Positions 1 through 5,623 of a stretch of DNA of 5,623 bases are shown here, piece after piece. The stretch is from assembly GCA_946629205.1 (NCBI GenBank), contig CAMOXP010000097.1, positions 1 through 5,623 of the forward strand. Reading direction: 5' to 3'. The position numbers and the translations under genes were made by a program. The stretch comes from an uncultured Bacillota bacterium. Lineage in GTDB: Bacteria > Bacillota > Clostridia > Peptostreptococcales > Anaerovoracaceae. The first letter of the stretch is position 1. Each line of letters begins with the position of its first letter. The notes below the pieces were generated by a model, which saw only the letters and a list, made by a program, of their open reading frames with translations, searched no databases and was not told the DNA's origin.

Positions 1-1044
1 CCTGCTGCGGAGACAGACCCTGCGGTAATGCTGCAGTCTGAAGCGGCGCCAATGTCGATTGCTGTTGTACGCGAAAGAATAATCATCCGGGCAAACCACA
101 CGTTGAAATCCACAACGCCGGCAGGCATGACCGAAGCGATGACACGATGGACAACCTCTAACAAAAGAGTTGCTACCGTTTCTTCCGCAGGAGTCATCAA
201 AGGACGTAAGCTCGGCAAAGCCACGATTTGCGGATATGACAGAAACGGCAGTCTCCGCAAAGTCGTCATCGTCAAGGTCGTACTTGGTCGTGACTACACC
301 CTGTTCGTCGCATACAGAGGTCGGAGCGCGCGCGCGCCCGAGAACACACTCCCTGCGTTCCAGGAGGCAGTTAAGGCCGGTTTCGGCGGAATCGAAATGG
401 ACATCTGGGAATCCAAGACAACGTCAAAGTCTTCACCGCCTCTGATTCTTGTAATGCATGACAACAACCTGAAATATAAAACAGGCGTAAACAAGAAAAC
501 GAACAGAGTGAACTGGGCGAACAGAAAAAGTTTCAAAATCCGCAGACACGTGCATGGACTGAAGAAATATGGTCCCCAGAAGATCCCGACCCTAAACGAA
601 GCGCTCAAATGCGTTTACAGGCAGGCGAGAGTCTCCGGCTCCAGGAACTTCATCGTTGAGCTCGATGTGAAAAGCAAACTGTCGGACCGCGCTGTTAAAT
701 ACATCATCCGCATGGTAGGCAAACACCGGGTTCATATTCTCTGCGCAAACATCAAAACCCTTCGGAAATTCAAAAAATACAGAAGATACAGAACGACGGA
801 GATCTGGTGCTGCACGGGCAGCAACAAAGCGTCTGTCAGAAACAAGAAGATCCGGAACGCGCGAAAGTATCATTTCGACGGAATTTCGCTTCCGATACGA
901 AACGTAAATGTTGCCACAGTCCGGAGAGTAAGGTCTTACGGAATGAAAATGGGTATTTACGGGGTCCGTACAGCATCCCAGGTCCAGAAATGGAAACACT
1001 ATGGTGTCTGCAGATTTAATATGGTCCCCAAAGTGTTCAGATAG
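1..1044 (+). CDS. Ig-like (Big_2) and glycerophosphodiester phosphodiesterase domain protein, 5'-partial
   Basis: The frame is open from base 1 to the TAG at 1042-1044, so the true start, and any signal peptide, probably lies to the left. The first ATG (28) has no well-placed ribosome binding site. Numbering from that ATG: residues about 10-85 look like a bacterial Ig-like group 2 domain (W41-T-T-S-N, VATVSSAGVIKG, then GKATICGY). Residues about 91-338 are a GDPD barrel, with the PENTLPAF signature at 104-111, metal ligands E123 and D125 (GGIEMDIW), H144-D in VMHDNN, and E211 in FIVELDVK. The family hydrolyses glycerophosphodiesters to sn-glycerol 3-phosphate and an alcohol. The first catalytic His of the usual HRG motif is Tyr here (Y96, codon TAC 313-315), and the C-terminal end is also poorly conserved, so activity is doubtful. 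The protein is very rich in Lys and Arg. Seven counted 60-base lines average about 45% G+C, lower than the neighbouring genes. Related Ig-GDPD proteins are usually exported; export here is inferred. The family call is firm, the activity is not. Confidence 0.85.
   Translation, partial: PAAETDPAVMLQSEAAPMSIAVVRERIIIRANHTLKSTTPAGMTEAMTRWTTSNKRVATVSSAGVIKGRKLGKATICGYDRNGSLRKVVIVKVVLGRDYTLFVAYRGRSARAPENTLPAFQEAVKAGFGGIEMDIWESKTTSKSSPPLILVMHDNNLKYKTGVNKKTNRVNWANRKSFKIRRHVHGLKKYGPQKIPTLNEALKCVYRQARVSGSRNFIVELDVKSKLSDRAVKYIIRMVGKHRVHILCANIKTLRKFKKYRRYRTTEIWCCTGSNKASVRNKKIRNARKYHFDGISLPIRNVNVATVRRVRSYGMKMGIYGVRTASQVQKWKHYGVCRFNMVPKVFR
326..337. repeat. Alternating (GC)6 run inside the GDPD signature loop
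   Basis: Twelve bases of strict GC alternation encode part of RSARAP, between the altered YRG motif and PENTLPAF. Such a run can take the Z form or slip during replication, although the reading frame is intact here. Confidence 0.7.
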
Positions 1045-2146
1045 TTGATTTACAGAACCTGATTACGCCTTTACCGGCGCGCAGCAGATATCCGTGCGGG
1101 AATTCGACGGTTTTGCCGCCGGTCTTCCCCCGGATGATTTTGTCGGCTGCAGCAAGGCGCTCCGCAGTGATGTCCTGCGTCAGTCCGATCTCGCCGAAGG
1201 CTTTCAGAATGACCCGGTGCCGCAGCGCCTCATGGCATTCAGCCAATCCGCGCCAGTCGAGAGCGATAACCGCATCTGTTTCCGCGCCGGTCTCTGTTCT
1301 CGGCGCTGCCGGCATGCGCAGCTGCTCATACGCCCGCGCCGTCTCTTCCCAGAAGTACGCTTTGTCCGCCGCGGCGATCTTCGCCATGCGGATCAGCCCC
1401 TCCCGGAAATTTGTGTTGTATTTTTCTTCGATATATGGAATCAGGTCCAGTCTGATTTTATTCCTTGTATATATTTCTTCGTTGTTCGTGTGATCTGTGA
1501 CGGGCTGCAGCCCCTGTGCGCTGCAGTAGTCCTCTACTTCATCGCGCCGCACATCAAGCAAAGGCCGGATGATCCGGAATGTGCCGCCCGGTTCGCCAGC
1601 ATCGGCAGAACGCTTCTCTTCGCGCATGTACGCCATGCCTGCCAGACCGTCCATTCCTGTCCCGCGCAGGATCCTGAACAGCACCGTCTCCGCCTGGTCA
1701 TCTGCGTTGTGACCGACCGCGATCTTCACATCCGGCGACGTGCAGCCGCTGTCTTCCGCCTTTGCAGCGGCAGCCTCTGCTGCCGCTTCCGCAGCCACTC
1801 TGCAAAAGGCATCGTACCGCGCTTTACGCCCGGCCTCCTCACTTGTCATGCCCAGCTGCTCTGCCAGCGCATTGCAGTCTACCGTGAATACATGGGGATT
1901 CAGTCCGGCGTCCGCGCAAAGTCTCTCTACGTAATTCTGATCTGCTTCTGCTGCGCCCGGCCGGAACTGGTGGTTGACGTGCACCGGATGGATGGTCAGG
2001 TCCATCTCTTCTCTGAGTTTGAGAAGCACATGAAACAGGCACACCGAATCGGGCCCGCCTGACAGGCCGATTACGATATGGTCGCCCTTTTCTATCAGAT
2101 TGTGCTTGCAGATCGTCTCCCGGATCTGTTTCTCTGCTTTCAGCAT
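1037..2146 (-). CDS. tilS: tRNA(Ile)-lysidine synthase TilS, short form
   Basis: TilS uses ATP to attach lysine to C34 of the CAU-anticodon tRNA-Ile, so that it reads AUA and is charged with isoleucine; it acts in the cytoplasm. From the ATG at 2146 the protein has 369 residues. The N-type ATP-pyrophosphatase P-loop SGGPDS is at residues 29-34 and the second motif HNADDQAET at 146-154, followed by FRILRGTGMDGLAGM, RPLLDVRRDEV and the Asn/Arg-rich YTRNKIRLDLIP. The end (IIRGKTGGKTVEFPHGYLLRA) matches the middle substrate-binding domain; the C-terminal TilS_C domain of most Clostridia homologues is missing. An Ala/Glu-rich insert lies at about 118-141. I chose ATG 2146 because it leaves the usual short lead before the P-loop. 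A GTG at 2203 would give 388 residues and overlap prmC by 25 bp; neither start has a strong Shine-Dalgarno site. It is probably cotranscribed with prmC, and its stop overlaps the convergent GDPD gene. Confidence 0.93.
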   Translation of the reverse strand: MLKAEKQIRETICKHNLIEKGDHIVIGLSGGPDSVCLFHVLLKLREEMDLTIHPVHVNHQFRPGAAEADQNYVERLCADAGLNPHVFTVDCNALAEQLGMTSEEAGRKARYDAFCRVAAEAAAEAAAAKAEDSGCTSPDVKIAVGHNADDQAETVLFRILRGTGMDGLAGMAYMREEKRSADAGEPGGTFRIIRPLLDVRRDEVEDYCSAQGLQPVTDHTNNEEIYTRNKIRLDLIPYIEEKYNTNFREGLIRMAKIAAADKAYFWEETARAYEQLRMPAAPRTETGAETDAVIALDWRGLAECHEALRHRVILKAFGEIGLTQDITAERLAAADKIIRGKTGGKTVEFPHGYLLRAGKGVIRFCKSTI

Positions 2147-2178
2147 GGTTTCTGTTTCCCGGTTTCTTCTCTGGTTCC

Positions 2179-3204
2179 CTATTCCGGTTTCTTTTTCCTG
2201 CACTTGACGACCCGATCGCGTCCTGCCAGGTCGTGTATGATCTCAGGTACGCTGTACCTGCCCGTATCCATGATCATCTTGCGGAGCGCTTCCCCCTGAT
2301 CGAAACCGATTTCCAGGAACAGCCAGCCTCCGCTCTTCAGATAATCGTGCGCTTCGTCGATGATCCTTCTGTAGTAATCCAGCCCGTCCTCACCGCCGTC
2401 AAGAGCCAGCATCGGTTCGTGGCTTTTGACTTCTTCCTGCAGCACCGCGATGGAACTTCTCTTGATATACGGCGGATTGCTCACGATCATATCAAACCTC
2501 TGCACACGGGATCCCTTCCCCTGCAGCCTTGACGGCCACAGAGGCCTGCCTGAGCCACCTGCGCCGGAACTGCCCGCCGCCGGGTCCGCCTTTGGATCCA
2601 TCTGGTCGCCGGATTTGATCGCCGCAAACAGATCGCCGCAGACAAATTCTATCTCAACGCGGTTCTTCCGCGCGTTTTCACCGGCAATCGCCAGCGCTTT
2701 CTTGCTGATATCCGATGCGGTGACAGAGATGTCCTCGCAGATCTTGGCCAGCGAAACTCCGATAGCGCCGCTGCCGCAGCAAAGATCCAGCACATCGTAT
2801 TCCGGCGGAGAGCTGAACATCCGGAAAAGCTTACCGCGCTTTTGTGCTTTTGCATGAGCCGCGCTTTTACGTCCCTCGATCAGCGTCCGGGCCGCCTCGG
2901 TCACCAGGATTTCCGTCTCCTGCCGCGGGATCAGCACGTCCGGGCTGACCTTGAACTCAAAGCCCATGAACTCCTGCGTGCCCGTGATGTGCTGCAAAGG
3001 CACCCGTGCCGCTCTCTTCTCGATCAGCTTAAAATACGCTTCCTCGGTCTCCTTGTCGGCCTCCTGTTCCTTGTTCAGAAACAGAACGACTCTGTCGCAG
3101 CCCGTCAGGAAGCAGTACAGCTCCTCAGAATCGATGCGCGCGTCCATGACGCCCGCCTTCGACAATCTGTATTCACCTTCTTTGATCAGAACTCTTGTCT
3201 TCAT
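2179..3204 (-). CDS. prmC: Peptide chain release factor N5-glutamine methyltransferase PrmC (HemK)
   Basis: PrmC methylates the Gln of the GGQ motif of release factors RF1 and RF2 with S-adenosylmethionine, which improves peptide release at stop codons. Of the 341 residues, 1 to about 90 form the helical release-factor-binding domain (SEELYCFL, then VPLQHITGTQEFMGFEFKV), followed by the conserved LIPRQETEIL at 91-100. The methyltransferase domain has SAM motif I DLCCGSGAIGVSLA (140-153), the acidic loop TASDIS (162-167) and the substrate-Gln motif NPPYI at 243-247. The family is usually about 280 residues; the extra length is a basic linker at about 111-133 and a Gly/Ser/Pro-rich insert at about 198-235 just before NPPY. 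The ATG at 3204 follows a GAGG at short spacing and lies 14 bp after the yqhQ stop. The product is certain from its motifs. prfA, the usual partner downstream, is not next to it; tilS is. Confidence 0.95.
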   Translation of the reverse strand: MKTRVLIKEGEYRLSKAGVMDARIDSEELYCFLTGCDRVVLFLNKEQEADKETEEAYFKLIEKRAARVPLQHITGTQEFMGFEFKVSPDVLIPRQETEILVTEAARTLIEGRKSAAHAKAQKRGKLFRMFSSPPEYDVLDLCCGSGAIGVSLAKICEDISVTASDISKKALAIAGENARKNRVEIEFVCGDLFAAIKSGDQMDPKADPAAGSSGAGGSGRPLWPSRLQGKGSRVQRFDMIVSNPPYIKRSSIAVLQEEVKSHEPMLALDGGEDGLDYYRRIIDEAHDYLKSGGWLFLEIGFDQGEALRKMIMDTGRYSVPEIIHDLAGRDRVVKCRKKKPE

Positions 3205-3239
3205 CTATCCTCTATTTGCTATCCTTCTATCTGTCTATC
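3205..3239 (-). repeat. Phased GATAG-like repeats across the yqhQ-prmC junction
   Basis: On the plus strand CTATC begins at 3205, 3219, 3227 and 3235, with a CTATT variant at 3212, giving steps of 7, 7, 8 and 8 bases. Read on the coding strand these are GATAG units. They cover the last codons of yqhQ, its TAG stop, the 14-bp gap and the prmC ribosome binding region. They could be a small slippage-derived array; any regulatory role is unknown. Confidence 0.6.
3209..3214 (-). promoter_or_regulatory. Probable prmC ribosome binding site
   Basis: The coding strand reads TAGAGG, ending four bases before the ATG at 3204. GAGG pairs with the 16S rRNA tail, but the spacing is short. It is the clearest Shine-Dalgarno candidate among the minus-strand starts here, and it supports the ATG chosen for prmC. 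Confidence 0.45.
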
Positions 3240-4292
3240 TTCAATCTCCCACACATGGGGGTATTCGTATCTTGTTTCCTGCCGGATCGTATATTTCCGT
3301 GGCGGCGTGTCGTCGCACACGGCTTTGACGGCTTCGATCGCGACCTCCAGCATCTCATCGTCCGGCTCCGCAGTGGTGATCTTCTGCAGCCACAGACCCG
3401 GCATGCTGAGTATTTTAACTGCCCAGTTGTCGCTTCTCCCCGCCCACTTCAGGAGCTCATAGGAAAGCCCCGCGATCACGGGAAGCAAAAGCAGTCTGGT
3501 CACGATCCGGACCCATAGAACGGGCCAGCCGAGAAGAACATGGCAGGCAAGCGCAATGATAAATACGAACATGAGAAAGCTCGTTCCGCACCTCGGATGC
3601 AGAGTCGGATACTGTCTGCATTCCGCCACGGTCAGTCCCTTCAGATCCGGCATTGCAGAAGCGCCGCCGTCGCTTTCACCGCCGGCCTTCCGCGGCAGGT
3701 TTTCGAAGGCGTGTATGGTTTTGTGCTCCGCGCCGTGAAACCGGAAGACCCGCTTCATATCCGGCATGAAAGACACAGCCCAGATATAGCCGATGAACAG
3801 GGCGATCCGAAGCAGTCCTTCCACCAGATTGATCCAGATGACGTTGGTCGTCACCAGTTTGGCGACGGACGCCACCCAGGTCGGCAGCAGGATGAACACG
3901 CCGATCGAGAAGGCCAGCGCGATAACAACGGAAAAGCTGATAAGCAGTTTCCAAAGCGCTTCGCTGCCGAATTTCTTTTCGAACCAGATCTCGAATTTGC
4001 CGGGCTCGTACTCTTCATCGTCATATTCTTCCAGGATGTTTGCCGAATCCATTAGTGTTTTCGTTCCGTACACGAGAGAATCGACAAACGCTACAACGCC
4101 CCGCAGGAGCGGGATCTTCATCCACTTCCCATAGGTTTTCGTCTTCTTTGTTTCGATTTCGATATTGCCGCCCGGAACCCGCACCGCGAGGGCGGTTTTT
4201 TTCTCGCCCTTCATCATGATGCCTTCCATGACGGCCTGCCCTCCCATCTTCGTCGGACAGGCTTCTTTGATAAAAATCTTCTTCAGGTCCAT
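3219..4292 (-). CDS. yqhQ: YqhQ/DUF1385 family multi-pass membrane protein
   Basis: This is a member of the DUF1385 family (Bacillus subtilis YqhQ), whose biochemical role I do not know. The 357 residues show the family signature GGQAVMEGIMMKG (17-29), a PLLRGVVAFVDSL segment (61-73), and GAEHKTIHAFE (187-197) followed by HPRCGTSFL (232-240); the conserved His, Glu and Cys could form a metal or active site, which is inference. Four hydrophobic stretches fit membrane helices at about 112-137, 152-176, 237-255 and 259-282. An acidic patch (EEYDDEEYE) lies at 88-96. Residues about 201-216 form a Gly/Ser/Ala-rich insert between two conserved motifs. The C-terminal tail after about 325 is polar and resembles nothing I recognise. 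The ATG at 4292 has no good Shine-Dalgarno site; Met16 is another possible start but is no better. It sits 38 bp after rho and 14 bp before prmC, as in other Clostridia. Confidence 0.9.
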   Translation of the reverse strand: MDLKKIFIKEACPTKMGGQAVMEGIMMKGEKKTALAVRVPGGNIEIETKKTKTYGKWMKIPLLRGVVAFVDSLVYGTKTLMDSANILEEYDDEEYEPGKFEIWFEKKFGSEALWKLLISFSVVIALAFSIGVFILLPTWVASVAKLVTTNVIWINLVEGLLRIALFIGYIWAVSFMPDMKRVFRFHGAEHKTIHAFENLPRKAGGESDGGASAMPDLKGLTVAECRQYPTLHPRCGTSFLMFVFIIALACHVLLGWPVLWVRIVTRLLLLPVIAGLSYELLKWAGRSDNWAVKILSMPGLWLQKITTAEPDDEMLEVAIEAVKAVCDDTPPRKYTIRQETRYEYPHVWEIEDRQIEG

Positions 4293-4330
4293 CTAACAGG
4301 TCCGTATTTTTAATTCTTCTGTTTGAATTA

Positions 4331-5623
4331 CTATTTGAATCTTACTTTCTGTATTACTTCAATGAATGTCTGGTTGTCCCTTGTCATCTGCAGGTTGTCC
4401 AGGATCGCTTCTGTAGCTTCCATGTTGTCTCGGCCTCCGAGGGCTCTGCGCATGGCCCATACAGCCTGCATCTCATCCTGGTTCATCAGCAGGTCCTCAC
4501 GGCGCGTTCCGGATTTCGCCAGATCGATGGCCGGGAAGATCCTCTTCTCGGACAGTCTCCTGTCGAGGAACAGTTCCATGTTGCCTGTCCCCTTGAACTC
4601 TTCATAGATCAGGTCGTCCATGCGGCTTCCGGTCTCAACCAGCGCCGTTGCCAGGATCGTCACACTGCCGCCTTCTTCCAGTTTGCGCGCGGCGCCGAAG
4701 AACTTTTTCGGTTTGTGCAGCGCGCCCGGGTCAAAACCACCGCTGAGGGTTTTGCCGGATGGCGGGACGACCAAGTTGTATGCACGGGCGAGACGGGTGA
4801 TGCTGTCCAGCAGGACCACTACGTCACGACCCTGCTCTGCCAGTCTCTGCGCCCGGCCAAGGACCATCTCGGCAACCTTGACATGGTGCTGCGGCATCTC
4901 ATCAAAGGTGGAGTAGATGACCTCGCTTTTTTCGTTGATCAGGCTGCGTTTGAAATCCGTGACTTCCTCCGGTCTCTCGTCGACCAGTAGAACGATCATC
5001 TCGACTTCCGGATAGTGCTTCTCGATGCTGTTGGCGATCTTCTTCAGAAGCACTGTCTTTCCTGCCTTCGGCGGGGCGACGATCAGGCCTCTCTGGCCCT
5101 TGCCGATCGGTGCGATCAGGTCGATGATCCGCAGGCTCAGTTCATGCCTGCCGTCCTCCATGACCAGTTTCTCATTTGGGAAAATCGGAGTCAGCCGGTT
5201 GAAGTCCGGACGGCGGATAGCCGCGCCGGGCTCTTCATCGTTAACGCTTACCACATACAGCAACGCACCGAATCTGGCGTCGCCCTTCGGCGGTCTGCAG
5301 ATGCCTTTGACCTTGTCTCCGGTCTTAAGGTTGAATCTTCTGATCTGGGCAGGCGCCACATATATATCCTTGTCGCTTGTCAGGAAATTGTTGAACCGCA
5401 GGAATCCGAACCCGTCTTCTGCCATGTCCAGAATGCCCTCCGCCTCATAGCGGTCATCTTTATCCGGAGCCACCTGTTCCTGAGCCTTGTCGCTTCTGCG
5501 GTTATCGCCTTTCCGTCCGTCTCCTCTGCGATTATCGCCGCGGCCGCGCTTTCTGTGTCTTGGCTGCTCGGCCTGCTCTTCGGCTGCCGGTTCGGAAGCT
5601 GGTGCAGTTTCTGCCGGCTCTGC
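4331..5623 (-). CDS. rho: Transcription termination factor Rho, 5'-partial
   Basis: Rho is a hexameric RNA-dependent ATPase that binds nascent RNA and removes RNA polymerase from it. The frame stays open through the right edge, giving 430 residues here. The GTG at 5473 is almost certainly an internal Val codon. Counting from the window edge: residues 1-20 are Pro/Ala/Glu-rich and 21-46 Arg/Gly/Asp/Asn-rich with two GDNRR copies; together they look like the disordered N-terminal insertion found in many Clostridia, actinobacterial and Bacteroides Rho proteins. The RNA-binding OB fold spans about 60-130 (EGILDMAEDGFGFLR, DIYVAPAQIRRF). The ATPase has Walker A APPKAGKT (183-190), the catalytic-Glu segment DERPEE (215-220), Walker B VVVLLDS (268-274), the Q-loop region KTLSGGFDP, and GTGNMELFLDRR with the arginine finger near 355-356. 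The extreme N-terminal helical domain lies outside. rpmE, often the next gene, is absent; yqhQ follows after 38 bp. Confidence 0.97.
   Translation of the reverse strand, partial: AEPAETAPASEPAAEEQAEQPRHRKRGRGDNRRGDGRKGDNRRSDKAQEQVAPDKDDRYEAEGILDMAEDGFGFLRFNNFLTSDKDIYVAPAQIRRFNLKTGDKVKGICRPPKGDARFGALLYVVSVNDEEPGAAIRRPDFNRLTPIFPNEKLVMEDGRHELSLRIIDLIAPIGKGQRGLIVAPPKAGKTVLLKKIANSIEKHYPEVEMIVLLVDERPEEVTDFKRSLINEKSEVIYSTFDEMPQHHVKVAEMVLGRAQRLAEQGRDVVVLLDSITRLARAYNLVVPPSGKTLSGGFDPGALHKPKKFFGAARKLEEGGSVTILATALVETGSRMDDLIYEEFKGTGNMELFLDRRLSEKRIFPAIDLAKSGTRREDLLMNQDEMQAVWAMRRALGGRDNMEATEAILDNLQMTRDNQTFIEVIQKVRFK
5495..5539 (-). repeat. Imperfect 30-bp-spaced repeat coding GDNRR in the Rho insert
   Basis: Two 15-base copies, at 5495-5509 and 5525-5539, differ at one base (G or A at the seventh plus-strand base). 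Both encode GDNRR, with the related RGDGRK between them. This suggests that the Arg/Gly-rich insert grew by tandem duplication. The bases are read directly; the mechanism is inferred. Confidence 0.75.

Noticed and set aside
592..999. A minus-strand frame downstream of tilS, considered as a lost TilS C-terminal domain
   Set aside because: Its translation shows no resemblance to TilS_C and it lies opposite the GDPD barrel, so it is a shadow.
1045..1110. Possible intrinsic terminator for the GDPD gene
   Set aside because: The GC-rich patch near 1075-1100 does not fold into a clear hairpin followed by a T-tract and is part of tilS coding sequence.
1094..2062. A 322-codon open frame on the plus strand opposite tilS
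   Set aside because: It lies wholly antisense to the well-supported tilS. Its translation is Cys/Arg/His-rich without recognisable motifs, as expected for a shadow frame in GC-rich DNA.
3540..4055. A 171-codon plus-strand frame opposite yqhQ
   Set aside because: It is antisense to conserved YqhQ motifs, has no recognisable domain and reads as a charged low-information shadow.
4293..4341. AT-rich gap after rho with two TTTGAAT copies (4322-4328 and 4334-4340), considered as a promoter or operator for yqhQ
   Set aside because: No convincing -35/-10 pair with proper spacing is visible, and one copy lies within the last rho codons. AT-rich sequence in a short gap is enough to explain it.

Overview
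The window is a piece of a bacterial chromosome, most likely from an anaerobic member of the Clostridia (Firmicutes/Bacillota). The main evidence is gene order: rho, a YqhQ/DUF1385 membrane protein and prmC lie in a row on the minus strand, an arrangement familiar from Clostridia. Rho also carries a low-complexity Arg/Gly-rich N-terminal insert. The minus-strand genes are mostly around 55-60% G+C in the lines I counted. I cannot name a genus.

Layout, left to right: (1) positions 1-1044, plus strand, the 3' part of a gene for a bacterial Ig-like (Big_2) plus glycerophosphodiester phosphodiesterase (GDPD) domain protein, probably secreted, whose beginning lies outside the window; (2) 1037-2146, minus, tilS, tRNA(Ile)-lysidine synthase, in a short form; (3) 2179-3204, minus, prmC, release-factor glutamine methyltransferase; (4) 3219-4292, minus, a YqhQ/DUF1385 multi-pass membrane protein; (5) 4331-5623, minus, rho, transcription termination factor, cut by the right edge.

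The four minus-strand genes are transcribed in the order rho, yqhQ, prmC, tilS with gaps of 38, 14 and 32 bp, so they probably form one operon for transcription termination, translation termination and tRNA decoding. Two partners often found here, rpmE after rho and prfA after prmC, are absent from the window. The GDPD gene converges on tilS and their ends overlap by 8 bp, with no visible intrinsic terminator between them.

Most of the window is housekeeping and I see no convincing new system. The points worth a second look are a Tyr in place of the first catalytic His in the GDPD domain, small-residue-rich inserts within three conserved housekeeping proteins, the repeat-bearing RG-rich insert in Rho, the short TilS at a synteny and composition break, and a phased GATAG repeat at the yqhQ-prmC junction. 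There is no gene-free stretch longer than about 40 bp. I found no tRNA, rRNA, CRISPR array, insertion sequence or riboswitch.
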